A stretch of 64,000 bases of DNA from Parus major (GCF_001522545.3 NC_031768.1:80695769-80759768), one strand, 5' to 3'. Positions 13,539-61,225 are shown, numbered from the stretch's first letter. Notes: generated by a model from the sequence alone, not told the origin. Program-made: numbers and translations.

Positions 13539-13778
13539 GCTGCTGAATGACGTTCCCATTAAGGATGTTGAGCCTTTTGGTTTGAAAATGAGAATTTACC
13601 TTGCTATTAGGAGTCCCTTGAGGTCTCATTTTTGTATCAGTGAGTTGCCTGGTTTTGTACTCAGCAGCTCACATCTCTCCATTTTCAAGTTCACCTGTTT
13701 TCTTTTACCTTGGAATTACTAGTTTTATTACAAGGCTTATTTTTCTTCTCTTTCTTTCCTTTTCTTTTCCTCTCTTAG

Positions 13779-49010
<35,232 letters not shown>

Positions 49011-49172
49011 TGTTTTGTGAGAATTGTTCTCTCTTTTTTGCCATCGGTTCCTGTGGCCTGTGTCATATATTGCTGATATAACACACCTCCAGGCTTGCAG
49101 AATGATAAAAGTAAATGAGTCCAAGTAGTTAACTTGCCACTGATTTTTGCTTGGGGGAGCATGTCAGAAGGG

Positions 49173-49178
49173 AATAAA
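49173..49178 (+). promoter_or_regulatory. ME3: Probable ME3 polyadenylation signal AATAAA
   Basis: A canonical AATAAA 163 bases after the ME3 stop, followed by a GT-rich stretch. It implies a short 3' UTR ending near 49190-49205. A longer 3' UTR using another signal (for example near 50930) cannot be excluded. Confidence 0.6.
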
Positions 49179-49209
49179 ATGGGGTCCAGGGTGGGCAGTT
49201 GGTACTCCA

Positions 49210-52200
49210 AGGAGAGAGACAGACTGCAACCCATATCCCAGTCAGTCAGCACTGCTGATTGCTGACTGCTTAACATACTGCCTGCTCTCAGCTGCCTTGG
49301 GATAAGCTACCTGGGCCACTTCAGAAACACATAATCCCATTGATACTGGGAATGCCCACAGGAAGCTTGAATCCACGTGACCGTCCCTCACACATGACAG
49401 CCATGCTTTGCCTGTGGCTCTCTGGATGTAGTGGGAAGTGTGTGCATTCCCCTGGGAGAATTGCACACTTGGGAAACAATACTCTTTTCTGCTCCTGAAG
49501 TCCCTGATGTTGGGGAGCCTCAACCAACCCAAACTGGTGCATGGGTCACACAGCCTGGCACTATCATCTGCCACACCCCATAGAAACAAACCCCAAAACC
49601 TCCCTCAACCCTGTGGGGACAACAGACCCTCTCCCCTCCTCAGTTCATTTCAAGAGAACAAGAGTGAAGGGATGCATCGGGGACAGCCAAGCCAGAGACC
49701 AGGACACCCCCAAAACCACATTCAGCCATCCATCCCATTGGTGCAGCTCCTGATGGACACTGCTAAGGGCTCCCCTGGGAGTCCCTGTGTCATGGAGTTC
49801 CAGGGAGGCCTCCCCCAGCCTTGTGACAATTGTCATGCCTCGCTGAATATTATCCCAGCAGGATGGGTGCTCCTGACCAGAACTGGGAAAGAACAGAGGG
49901 GTTGCTGGCAGCTCTACCAGCACACACTCCCTGCACTGGTGGAGCTGAAGGGAAGGTGGGGCCTGGGGGAGCAGAGCAAGTTGGGTGGGAGCCTTTTATG
50001 GGAGCATTATGCCTGCCCTGAGAGTTCCTTGCCAAAGCCCAGGGCCCTGTGTTCCCACCGTGCAGGATTCAAGGGAACCACTTGAGGGCTGCAGAGGACT
50101 TCTATGCACAGCTTTTCCCCAGTGGAGAAGGTCCTGCCGGCCCTACCTCTCATTTTGCCAGGCACTTAACCAGGGGCAGTGAATTTTCTTTTCTTGTCCA
50201 GTCTTGTACAAGGAACTCCCGCTGAGGGAATACTTACTGAATACTTACTGGAGTTGGAGTTGCTGCGTGTCTGCCCTACAAGGAACATCAACTAGTGAAA
50301 GAGACTAAATTAGTGTAGGGAAAACTCAAGTTGAATAGTGTGGGACTTCTAGCTGCTGTGCTTTTTCTAATTTAAGGATATTTCTAGCAGCTCATTTTGG
50401 ATTTCTCTGCTCCAGGTTTTTCTATCAGCAGCAGAAAATATCTCTATTCTTAAATTATTTTTCTTCTTCTTTGAAAAATGAGGTAATTTGAAACCAGTGA
50501 TACAACTAGCATAAACACAAGAAAAAATATATAAATACAGGTAATAATGTATATTAATATTAATACCTGTTTCAAGCTCAGAAAGTATTATCATGGCATC
50601 CAAACACAATACTAAGCCTAGCAATTTCCTGATACATGAATTACCTCTGCCAGGAAAAACAACTTTGCTTCTCTTTGCCTCATCACTCATGTCTCTCCTC
50701 TTATTTAACAAAATTTCATCTTATTTACAATTCCAGTTGGTCTGGATTAGCCAGGTAGCATTTGTCCTGTAGTAAAATGTATTCTTCCTCCCCTGGCAGG
50801 GCCCATCTATTGGCCAAGACAGCCCATTGCTTGGAGTTACCACAGCCTGTAGCACTGGCTTATCTCCAGGGGCATCCAGGAACCAGTGTGTGGCTTTGAC
50901 AACCCAAGGGGCTCTGGACAATACTATAAAAATAAATCATATTGAAGTCAGGGCCATCCTCCTCTGGCCTGACTTTTTACTTCAGCCCATGTGCCTGGTG
51001 TTCTGTCAGTTGCCTCTAGGTGTTAAGGGTCATCTAAGCCATAAAAGGTATTAATCACAGACTTTAGGAAAAAAGGATGTCTGGCCATCACCTTTGTATT
51101 AGGAACACCAGGCATGTTCTTACAAGTAGCCACCCTAAATTAAGCCTCTACCCTTTAAGTCATGTTCTGAGGCTTCTTCCTCATAAGCCCTGATTTCATG
51201 TGCAAATGGGAGACATTTGTTTTGTTGGCACTTCAAGGGTGTGATGACCTTTCCATCTTGAAAGGAAAATCTTGATAAAATCACTAATTAATGGCTGAGC
51301 TTGAATCATTTGTCCCAGATATGTGGATAAACAAAGAAGCTAAAGGTCTGGCTATTAAACAGGAAAGAAAGGTTTTTTCTTCATAGAGCGAGCTGTTCAA
51401 ATACCTAAAATGGTGGTAATTGATTTATATGCAATTATTGGAGTGCACAGAAGCAATTATAGCTGTTATTTGAAGCCCAGTTCTACTGTGAGGTGTTTCT
51501 ATGCAAAAAATTCCTTATTAGTTACCCACTGATGAAAAATGATGGTAGAAGGATGGAATTTCTCCTCGTTTAAACTTCAGCAAAATTTACTCCTCTGATC
51601 TCTGCTTTCTGTATCTTGAGAATACCAGGGCTGTTTACTCCAAACCTAACAAATCTAGCTGACAAACCACTGGCAGGGAAGAGACTGCTGGCATGGGAGG
51701 GGATTTGATCACAGAACTGTAACACTGCTGGTATAATTGAAACAAGATCTGCCAGAGTCCAGCTCAACTTGTAGTCACCCAGGCTGTAATCATACAGTCA
51801 GCAGTGGAAGCACTAAATGTTACTAACCTGTAACTCCTGCAGATTGGTCTGGAATAATCACTGAGATGTCCAGAGATGTCACAGACTGACTATGAACCTC
51901 CCATCGCCTTTCAGGGGGCTCAGCCTCAATACCCAGAGAAGCATTCTGGTGAGTTTGGGAGCTGAACACATCAAAGAGGGATGGGAAGAGAAGGAAATAA
52001 GAATGTCATGCTAAGGAAGGGTCCAGGACAGCTCTCAATGCCATCCTGGAGTGTTGTGCCCACCTGAACCCAGAGCAGAGTCCTGAGCATACTCGGCACA
52101 AGCTCGAGCTCTTCACTGTGAGGTTTGGAAGACAGAAAGGGTCATGTCTGCTACATCACTGAAATGAGCCATGGGGATCAGTCCCTATAAATTTCTCCTT

Positions 52201-55200
52201 TTTATCTTGTGGTACAGAGGAGCCTGTATCACATCTTGCAATTTCTAAAAAAGGGATAAAATCTCTCCTGTGACACCATCCTTGGTCCAGCAGCTTCTCA
52301 GGCAGGATTGTTTTGTTTGAAGAGTATTGGTGACAACATCAAATTAAAAATCATTCACTGAGCTTTCTCCACTGTGGAGGTACAGAGGGTTGAAGCTGTG
52401 GGCCTCTATCTTTTATGAAGCTGAACAAAAAATTAGTAACAATTATGCCTAGCTTCTCCAAGAGAGAGCAGTATGTATTCCCCATCTACAGCTACCAGTA
52501 AAGTGATTTGTTATCCAGTGTTCTAGGTTTAACTCACTCCCGGTCTGACAGCAGATTTGCTTCACGTAGCTGTGGCTGAAATGGCTGAGCTGAGCTCCAG
52601 CCATTCCTGGGCTAAGCCAAACTGCCCCCACTTCACTCCAAACCCTCCTTGAGGATGCACTTGGGCACTGATCACAGGTTGTAGTAGTAACAGAGGCACA
52701 GATCCAGTTCCCTTCAGCATGTAGTTAAGGGATGGCACCTACAGTAAAGAGGGCAGAAAGTGGAGACAGTCACCTCTTCATCTGGCACAGCAGGATTTGC
52801 CAGAATTTGTTCAGCAGAGCCCACTGAATGAATTACAATTAGCTGCTAAGGCTGAAGCAGTCTAAAATGCCCACCAGGAGACATCCTAGCACACAAAACA
52901 TGCACTAAAGGCACACCAGAACCTGTTACTACAAATCCTGATGCCTCTCCTCCCTCCCTCATTACAGACCAGTCCACATTTTCTTATATGCCCAGTGTTG
53001 TTGGGGAGTACCTGGAGGGAGCACAGGGTAAATTGTGCAGTTTTAGCTGCCTCTGGGAGGGTGACACATTTTGTAGAAATTGTTTCCCCCATTTCAGTGA
53101 AGGAAAGGTGAAGGATCATTTGGGAAATGCTGCCTATTCTTCAAATCCCACACTGACCAATTCAAGGGATTAAAAATACATTCCACTGACAGCAGTGCAG
53201 TGACATTGAGTCTGTGATCTTCTGGACAACTGTAGGTCTGTGGACTACAACCATAACAACCCTAAAAAATATGGCTTTGACCACACATTTATATTTCATA
53301 TGGAGGGGGTCCAAAAAGCATAAAAGCCTAAAAACCTGCAGGCTGGTGAAGTAGTTCTCTGCCAGGAAGGGGATAATCAGGGTTACAGTGAAGTATTGAA
53401 AAATATTATAAAACACCTTCACCTTTCAGCAATCTCCTGCCAATCTTTACCCATACAGAACTGGGGAGAGGGCACCCATTGTAATACACTCTATTTTTAG
53501 CTGCTTATGTAGATGTGTTACAAATATAATTGGATTTTAAGGAAATGTTCACCAGCCTCTTTGACTGACACAAGGCTATCCTAAAAGCATTCCCAGCTCT
53601 CACTTCATAGTCAGGCTTGTAGGCTTAACTCTCACAGTCTCATCTGAATTTCTTGCACATCTCTACAGAATTGCCACACCACCTTTTTCCTCCTGTTGCC
53701 AGTAAGTGCAGAATGACCTTCAGTTTTTGCACTGTTGCCAAAAGCAGTTTATTTCGAAAGTCAGAAAACAAAGAGTTTACAGTAAACTTCTGTATCTTCC
53801 TCACTAACACTTTGATCAGCTATGTAAGCTCAGCAAAGATGACTCATCATCAACAGCCAGCCTGTACTAGAGCATTCCCAAGCTCAGGCCATGAAATAGT
53901 TAATGAGCCTGCTTCAAAACACTTTAAGACAAGGAATCTTTCTGCTTTCTGAAAGTGGCTTTGGAATAGACCCAGACCATTTAAGTCACAAAATACTGAG
54001 GCACAGTAGTAATTATTCATGGTGAACCCTTACTTATTTGTCAGTAAATCACCATTAAGAAAAGGTTAAGATTCCCTCATTTAAAATGAGAATCAAGTCA
54101 TCCCCCTTTATCATCTTTGACTACATATGAAAAATTAACACATGTATGCTCACCCATCAAAATCTGCAGTAATATCAGGCAGTATGTGTAAAATACACAA
54201 GCAATAAAATGGACTTTAGTGTAGCTGAGAAACTCAGTAAAGGCTTTGTAAAATTAAACAGTTTGGTAGTCTGACTCCGATCCAACCAAACAGAACCCGT
54301 TTCCTATCAAAGGGACACACTTCTTTTAAGACAGAAGAATCAGCTTTAGTCCTTAGGGACAGACTTCTTATAAAAGTGCATAAAAAAACCCAAAATATCT
54401 TGCTCAATTACAAAAGCTTTTATTCTTGCAGATGCTTAGGATGATGATCTTCAGCGTTTCAGAAGAGAAAACAATTTCCCAAGGGTGCTTCTGAGTGAGA
54501 CTATTAGGTGATGTTTTCACTGCCTGCTCTATTCAAGCTGGGGGAAACAACCCAACAAAAAGAGCCCACACATGCACAAAGGAGATCAAAGATGCAGCCT
54601 CACTAGATGGCAACCTCTGGGCTCTTCAGGTGCCCTCACCGCCTCCACAGCGGGGAGAGGGGCTCCAGCACTCCGCAGGAGTTACACAAAAGTTCTTTGT
54701 TTGGTCTGTGTTGTGGGGGAAAGCTGTTTGTAAACTCCTTTCCAGGCTTATAGACTTCCCATGCCAGGTACTCCTCAAATACAAATACATCCTCTGGCAG
54801 CAATGTAACCATACTTTCGAAGAACACTGATTTCTAGATATCATTTTTTTTCTTTCAGTGCAAGCTCCTATAATCTGAACATCCTCCTTAAGGAACTATA
54901 GCAGGATAGAGGTTAAGCTGAAGAGACTTCTGCAGCTTCTGCTCAGTCAGCCTGATTCGCAGAGCCTGACCCAAAGTTCTTGCAAGCCCACAAAGAACCT
55001 TCCCAAGCTGGCAGCCCTGGGATTGGGCTGCCACCCCAGCCTTGGATCAGCCCAGCTCTGCTGGCACCCTCAGAGCTGCTTCTCCCACTGGTTTTAGACA
55101 AGGTCTAACCCAAGAAGGCTGATTGATGCTCAGCTTCTGAGCACCACAGGTGACCTTCTACAAGACAGAAGAGCACCAAATGAGCAAAAGCCACCAGCTG

Positions 55201-56690
55201 GTCAGATTTGTGGCCCTTCAGGGCTACTTGGAATAAGAAGGTGAGGTCTGTGGGCAATCAGACCGGGTTTGCAATGTCTATCCCAGAACTAATTCCTGAA
55301 AGCCTCTTTTTTACTTTTTCTGAGCAAAATCTCACTGACACCTGTGAGACAGCTGACAGGACAGGTTATAAAGTCTTCAGGATGAAATCCCCAGTTCATA
55401 CACTTTTGCCTACTGAGCTTATGAGATAAACCCTAAAAAAGGTGTGTTTGTTCCTTAGCAGAGACCAGTGCATTATCAGCTCTCCCATCATTTGCCTGGC
55501 CTGCTGAAACAAATCTTAGGTGCACAGCTCAGGGGAGGAAAGTGGGTACTGAGATTGTTAGCACAGCACCATCAGGCTAAAATATTCTGAGCAGCTGCCA
55601 AGACATGCTGCAAATTCACATGCTTGAAGCAGGAGCTAAACAAACAAAAAAAATAATACAAAGCATCTCCACCTGAAATAACCCCTCAGCTGGTCTTTCC
55701 CAGTCTCAGATGCAAGTTCTGCTGGGAGCTGCCAGTGTGCAGCTCACCAATGCAGACTGGGAAGTTTGCCAAACTGAAGAAGGCAGGACAGAGCTGACAG
55801 AGCAGAACATTGTCCCATCATCAACACCAGCAGCACGGCAGGATTAACCTAATTTGTAGCTACCTTGGCTGGACAGGCTGCCCATTGATCCTCATTCTCA
55901 AGAAGCTGAGTGAAATAAACTGCTGCAAAATTGTTCTTGAAAAGTGCATTTCCTCAGCAGCACTCAACTATCAGATGTGGACATTCATCCATGGGGACTC
56001 CTTTCTGTACAGCTTGTGGAGACCTTGGGCAGCTTGTGGGGAGGAAAGGGGAGGCAGCAGTTACAGCTCTCACTTTTAAAAGTAAAATTAAAACATTTGA
56101 CAAAACAAATTATCTCAGTTTATTTCCAAAAGATTTTGCTTCACCTCTCCACACTTCCAAGCATGCTGACCCCAAATCTCTTAAAAGTTAAATCTGGGTT
56201 GAAGAATGAAAAAAACTGCTTTACCTTTCACATTATCTTTTAAAACACAGAAGGCACAAGGATTTGTCACCACCGAGGGTAAAACCCCAGGCTGATCCCT
56301 ATGTGGATCCCGTTTAAAAAACAAACAATCCACATGGGGCTGGCAGGGAGCCAGACTGCGAGATTGCCTTTGAAAACTTGCATCTCAATAGGAACCTCCA
56401 AGTATTTTAATCTGTTTTCATAATTGTAACAATTTTCATCCTTTGACTTTGTAGCGTATTATCGCTCCATTCTTTCTATGAAGTTACAGAAACCGACGGT
56501 ACAAATGAAGGCAAAACGAGCACGGGTCGCTGTGGATAAAATACAGCATTTCAAAAGATTTAGAAAAGACAAAACCCGCTGCCTGTCTTAACTCCTGCCA
56601 AGAAACCATTACAGAGGATGGAGGCACGGTGAAAGCCCCCTGAACGCCGCATCTCAACAGCAGTAACAACCACACATCTCGGATCTATTG
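49210..56690. other. Intergenic region between convergent ME3 and FAM181B
   Basis: About 7.5 kb with no gene I can support. A 215-codon frame at 49438-50085 is discussed among the findings. No CR1 or other named repeat was recognised. Around 51280-51530 the DNA is AT-rich and could hold noncoding conservation, which is not testable here. Confidence 0.6.
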
Positions 56691-56696
56691 TGTAGC

Positions 56697-56702
56697 TTTA
56701 TT
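56697..56702 (-). promoter_or_regulatory. FAM181B: Candidate distal polyadenylation signal for FAM181B
   Basis: AATAAA on the minus strand (TTTATT on plus) about 790 bases downstream of the FAM181B stop. It would give a 3' UTR of about 0.8 kb. It competes with the nearer signal at 57262-57267. Confidence 0.4.
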
Positions 56703-57261
56703 TTTATAGGACCTATCATAGACTCTTTTACATAACTTAAATGATTATCAGATAATCTCCTGTACACAACGAGACGAAGCGCATTGCTTTCTGAGCTTTG
56801 ACACATTCTTGGAAGAAATCCAACAGTCTGTAGGAATCACATGGCCACAGTGGCTACAGTACACTTTTGTCCCGAACTTACACCATCAATTAACTTACGA
56901 ATCGCTGTAAATTGCCGTTTGCAAGATCCTGCAAGACGCTGTTAAAATTTCAGGACACTGAGTTTTGGTAGCAGCATTTTTAATTTTGCTTCATTTTCTT
57001 GCCTTTGTGTCCTCAGCTGAACACTTGCCAGCACTCGTGACAAACGTGAGCCTGGGAAAAATGTTAAACGCACCTCAGGTGTTGACACGAGCTTTAGTTT
57101 TACACTGGCATCATTGACGAGCGGTCCCCGCGACCTCCGAGGAGCGCAGCCCCTGTCCCCGCGTCGCCTACAGCCAGCCAGGCCCCGGCCCCCAAGGAAG
57201 GAGGATGAAAGGGGAGCACCGGCCAGTACACAAACACCTGAAGAAACCCAGAGTTTCACTT

Positions 57262-57267
57262 TTTATT
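57262..57267 (-). promoter_or_regulatory. FAM181B: Candidate proximal polyadenylation signal for FAM181B
   Basis: AATAAA on the minus strand 227 bases past the stop codon, inside the still GC-rich 3' flank. Which of the two signals is used cannot be decided from sequence. Confidence 0.4.
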
Positions 57268-57412
57268 TGCAGCGTCGCCCAAACCGCAGGAGGAGGAGAC
57301 TGGCAGTGCTGAAGGGTGAATCCTGCGGGGGCCGTGGCCGCGGTTTCGGGCGCGGGGCTCTCACATGCAGTGGGGCGTGCGGAGCTCCGTGCGGCCCCCG
57401 CGCTGTCCCAGC

Positions 57413-57429
57413 GTCCGTCCGTCCGTCCG
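57413..57429 (+). repeat. (GTCC)n microsatellite
   Basis: Four tandem GTCC units just downstream of the FAM181B stop, in its 3' UTR. Confidence 0.8.
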
Positions 57430-57493
57430 CCCGCCCCCGCGGGGGCTCCGCTCCCCGCCTCGCCGCCCCGGCGGGCCCCGATCCCCGGCCGCC

Positions 57494-58534
57494 CTACAGC
57501 CCGGGGTAGCCCCCGCGGTGGTACCCGCCGCCGTAGTCGTAGGGCGGCTGCGGCGGGGGCAGCGAGCACTCGGGGAAGAAGGGGGCGAACCCCGCGGGCA
57601 GGTGCCCGCCGGGCTCCTCGCCCCCGCCCCCGCCGGGCACGGGCTCGGGGCCGCCGGGGTAGAGCGGGCGCAGCGGCTCGGCCGGAGCCTTCCTGGGCGG
57701 GCTGCAGGGCGCGGCCGGGCTCCAGGGCGGCTCGGGGTACAGCAGCCCGCCCAGCAGCGGGTGCGGCCCGGCGGGCAGCGGCAGCTCGTACAGCCCGTGC
57801 TCCAACCCCAGCTCGGCGGGCAGGCGGCCGCCGAAGGCGTCGGTCGGGGCGGCGTGCTCGGGCAGCAGCGCGCCGTACTCGGGGCACAGCAGCTCGAAGA
57901 ACTCGGTGGCCTCCGCGCCCCCGCCGCCCTTCTCCGGCTCCTTGGCGGGCGGCCCGCGGGCGGCGGGGCCGGGCAGCGCCGGCTCCGTGAAGAAGGAGGG
58001 CGGCAGGTTGCGGTCCCGCAGCGGCACCTTCCGCGGGCCGCCCGCCGCCTTCTCCCCGCCGCCCGCGCCGCCGCCGCCCGCCTTCGCCTCGGCGCCGCCC
58101 GCCGCGCCCCGGCCCCGCTGCAGGGAGCCGAAGAGGGCGGCCAGGCTCTTGCTCTGGAGGCTGCTGCCGGCCGCCTGCGCGGGCTCCCGGCGCGGCGGGG
58201 GCCGGGCGGGGCAGGCGGAGGGCGGGCAGGCGGCGGGCGGCGGCGGGGCGGCGGCGATGATGCCGGTGCAGCGCTTGATCTGCTTCTGCAGGTACTTCCT
58301 ATGGTTCACCTTCCGCCGGGACTTCACCGGCCGGTCTAGCGCCAGCTTGATGTTGCTGGAAGCCGAGTCGATGAAGCTGAGCAGGTCCCGGGTGGCTTCT
58401 CTAAAGTCCCCCGCGTCGCCGCCGCCGCCCTCGTAGCCCTTCTCCAGGTCGGCATAGCCCAGGAGCCCGCCGGCGGCGGGGAAGCAGAAGGAGAGGAGGT
58501 GGTGGGGGCTGAGCAGCGCGGCGGGCACGGCCAT
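57494..58534 (-). CDS. FAM181B: FAM181B, single-exon FAM181-family protein
   Basis: An intronless frame of 346 residues. I know no molecular function for the FAM181 family. The start was chosen at the ATG at 58534-58532, because MAVPAALLS matches the human start (MAVQAALLS) and the context GCCATGG is strong. The frame remains open upstream to 58726, but that stretch is low-complexity GC-rich and probably 5' UTR. The conserved core is residues about 43-93 (FREATRDLLSFIDSASSNIK, then KVNHRKYLQKQIKRC). Smaller conserved blocks are SLQSKSLAALFGSL (about 125-138), RKVPLRDRNLPPSFFTEP (168-185), ATEFFELL (209-216), LLYPEPPWS (264-272) and FAPFFPECSLPPP (316-328). Between them lie Gly/Ala/Pro-rich linkers. 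The protein is shorter than human FAM181B (about 426 residues), with tighter linkers and a C-terminus ending GGYPGL. Confidence 0.93.
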   Translation of the reverse strand: MAVPAALLSPHHLLSFCFPAAGGLLGYADLEKGYEGGGGDAGDFREATRDLLSFIDSASSNIKLALDRPVKSRRKVNHRKYLQKQIKRCTGIIAAAPPPPAACPPSACPARPPPRREPAQAAGSSLQSKSLAALFGSLQRGRGAAGGAEAKAGGGGAGGGEKAAGGPRKVPLRDRNLPPSFFTEPALPGPAARGPPAKEPEKGGGGAEATEFFELLCPEYGALLPEHAAPTDAFGGRLPAELGLEHGLYELPLPAGPHPLLGGLLYPEPPWSPAAPCSPPRKAPAEPLRPLYPGGPEPVPGGGGGEEPGGHLPAGFAPFFPECSLPPPQPPYDYGGGYHRGGYPGL

Positions 58535-58724
58535 GGCCGGCGGCGAACGCCGCCGCCCCGAGTTCCGACGGACTCCGCTGGGATGCGCCCGGCGGGCGGC
58601 GGCAGCGGCAGCGGGGAAAAGGCGGCGGGCGGGGAAGGAGGAGGAGGAGGAGGGATCAGAGCGGGGCTGGCCCCGGCCCTCCCCGCCTCCCCGCCGGCAG
58701 TCCCGGGCCGGGCTGGCCGCACCC

Positions 58725-58747
58725 ACCGACCGACCGACCGACCGACC
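58725..58747 (+). repeat. (ACCG)n microsatellite
   Basis: About five tandem ACCG units in the CpG island, roughly 190 bases upstream of the FAM181B start codon, therefore in its 5' UTR or promoter. Likely polymorphic. Confidence 0.85.
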
Positions 58748-59208
58748 CGGGTGGGACGAGCATCACCCCAGGGCTTGGGCACACCCGCCAAAGGACAGAT
58801 ACGGAAACCCGCCGGACAGGAGTACGTAGGCACCCCGGGACAGGCTCACAGGCATCCCCTGACCAAACACACGCTGGCACCCCAGAGCAGGGGCACGGCA
58901 TCCTTCAGACCCCATCAGTCTTGTTCCCCCCTCTTGAAGCTGCTCATGTTTTCAGGCAGAAAACATGTTCCTCTGTCTGGGGTGAGGTCCGGCGCTTGCA
59001 CAGCTCGGGGTGCAAGGGCACGGGGACATGCTCTTGCTCTGACAGCCGCCAGGATACACACACTTAGACTGATTTGTAAAGGATGCTTTTTTCCAGGCTC
59101 ATTGCTATGCACATTACGTAGCATATTCTCTGTCTAGTCATGTATTTAGAAAATATAGAGCTGTGATCCAGTAGAGATTTCAAATGACTGGGGTGCATGG
59201 AGTTAAAT

Positions 59209-59310
59209 TCACAGAATCATGTATTGGTTTGGATTGGAAGGGACTTCAAAGATCATCGTGTCCAATTCCCCTGCAGCGGGCAGGGACACCTTCCACTAGA
59301 CCACCATGCT
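59209..59310 (-). mobile_element. CR1 LINE 3' end, minus orientation
   Basis: Plus strand reads TCACAGAATCATGTATTGG, TTGGATTGGAAGGGACTTCA, AAGATCATCGTGTCCAATTC and GGGCAGGGACACCTTCCACT. This is a truncated CR1 tail 0.7 kb upstream of the FAM181B start. Confidence 0.92.
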
Positions 59311-61179
59311 TCCGGTGTTGCACGGATTTAGTGAAGCAGCAGTATATATCTTCCGTATGGAGGGTAGAAAAGTTAGTGAAGTGGCTACTTAAAGTACTGG
59401 TAACAGCTCCTGAAGGAACTATCTTTTCTTTTTTACGGGGAAAAGGTATTTCAGTTTGCCTTCAGAAAACTCTTACATTGATGCAGAACAACTCTCAACA
59501 CAGCTCCAGATTTATGTTCAGTGGTTTTATATGTCCAAATTTGAATGAAGATCCATATCTGATTTGGAAATAAATATAAGTGGGCTTTCATGGTCTGCAT
59601 CAATTCATTAGAAATACCGCACTTTTGTATTGGAAGGAAAAAACAGAATGAAAAACTGCAGAAGGAAAGTGAGACAGGCTTCTAGGACTGTAATTAGTGG
59701 TAAAATGGAAAAACCAGCCAAATTCACCTAGCTGTGGTTTGAAACACTTGTTGAATACAAAGCAAGTATTGCAAGGAGAAAAGAGAAGGCACATCTTTCA
59801 TGAGAAGAAAAGGAGACTCAATATCTTCTACAAAACAAGAAGGCTGATTTTCTTGATCTCTCACCAGCATCTCAGCAGGTCTCAGCAGGGTCCCAGCAGC
59901 AGGCAGAACCTCACAGCCCCAGGCACAGCCTTGGCTCTGGTGCCGGCACATCTGGACCAGGTCTCCTTTGCAAAACTTGCTTAGCTGGAGTCTCCCAGAG
60001 TCTCTTAGTTGGGAACTCACTTGCTTTGAGTGTAACTGTGTAATTGAAGCCAAAGAACACTGGTAGGCAGAGGGCTATGGGAAGTTTATGTACCTCTCCA
60101 TGTCAGAATGAATATGTCTACATAGAAGGTGGATTTAAACTACTTAGCTCAGATACAACTGACAGGGATTAGCGGCCCGAGCTGCTACCCTCAGGCCCTG
60201 TCAAACCCTGTCAAGCTTTGCAGCCTGCTCCAAGCTCCCTTATTGATGGGGAAATGTAAAGAACAACATGTACATCCCCTGTATGCTCCAATAGATAGTT
60301 TTGCATCCCCTGTGAGGCCACTTTGAACTGCACATGGGTCTAGAAAATGGGGGTCACTATTCTTCATGGGCTGTGCAGGCAGTCTGGGACTGCTTCTTAT
60401 CTGAGCAACACAAAATTATTTAAATAGAGCGGCAACAAAGTTGTCCTCAAATTAGTATCTGCTTCAGCATCGTAGCAGCAATATTCCATGGCTTGTCTAA
60501 AGGGTTTGTTAATGAGTCTGGGTGGTATTATATGCAGAGTGGCTAAATATCCGGTGGCTCAGATAAAAAAGAGCTGAAAGCCCCAGCTTCTCTTCTGTAA
60601 GGCTGAATTCATTCAATTAAACAGCTTTGAGAGCTCAGCTACGGTTTAGTGGGAGACTTTATTACCTCCTAAAACTCAGAGAGTATTAAAACAATTGTCA
60701 GGCATGCAAAGGAACGTTTGCATTCAGTTGTGCTAAGCAGCTGAATTTACATATTCTCAACCAGATCTGGAGATTTAGAAAGCCTTCATAATTGCATTAA
60801 ACATGCTTATTCTCCGTGTTCTTTCAGGCAGAGCTGATTACCCCAAGTTGGGCAATGCCTGGAGGGAAATTTGCTAAGCCACATGATGTCAACAACTTGT
60901 AAAGAAACTTTATTTTTTTATTTTTTTTTTCCAAGGAAATAGCAGTTTGGTTATTCCTGCAAAACACCTCTCTTTTCCAGCAGCTGTGTGAGCCTGCTTG
61001 TCTTCTACCTGTGCACTTTGAGGAAGCTGATGCTCAGCCCACGCATGGTGACTCTCAGGCCCAGCTGTCCACCTCAGCTCACTAGCAGGGTCTGATGTCC
61101 AGGAAATGCTGGGATTAGACCCACAAAATACCCCCAACCCCAGAAAAAATTTTGGACCAGATGTCCTTTTCCCTCCACT

Positions 61180-61225
61180 TTACCCCCAAGAAACTGAGGT
61201 GAGTGAAGTGGCTGCATAATTACTT
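61180..61225 (-). repeat. MIR-like remnant, minus orientation
   Basis: CTTTACCCCCAAGAAACTGA followed by GGTGAGTGAAGTGGCTGC resembles the reverse complement of a MIR core. Weak. Confidence 0.3.

Larger units (their letters stand above)
1..13778 (+). other. ME3: ME3 intron (5' incomplete)
   Basis: No exon was found here. I looked for the preceding malic-domain exon (the one carrying the YTPTVG catalytic Tyr) and saw nothing matching, so this stretch is read as part of the intron before the first visible exon. It contains three CR1 fragments (about 3240, 9066 and 10666), an AT-rich microsatellite near 9455, a pyrimidine-rich run near 1350 and perfect hairpins at 8619, 12393 and 13511. The remainder shows nothing I can name. 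Confidence 0.75.
57110..58850. promoter_or_regulatory. CpG island covering FAM181B and its promoter
   Basis: An abrupt change from AT-rich flanks to extremely GC- and CpG-rich sequence spanning the whole FAM181B coding region, its 5' flank and the proximal 3' flank. It includes short ACCG and GTCC runs. Such islands mark promoters of developmentally regulated vertebrate genes. The transcription start is probably between 58540 and 58800, and no TATA box is evident. Confidence 0.8.

Noticed and set aside
57365..58339. 324-codon plus-strand frame opposite FAM181B (and shorter relatives at 57316-57990 and 58499-59137)
   Set aside because: Stop-poor frames are expected on all strands in such GC-rich DNA. 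The translation is low-complexity Arg/Gly/Ala/Pro, while the minus frame carries the conserved FAM181 blocks.
58535..58726. Upstream in-frame start extending FAM181B by 64 residues
   Set aside because: The extension is low complexity and unlike the human N-terminus, and the ATG at 58534 has a better context and matches MAV-AALLS.
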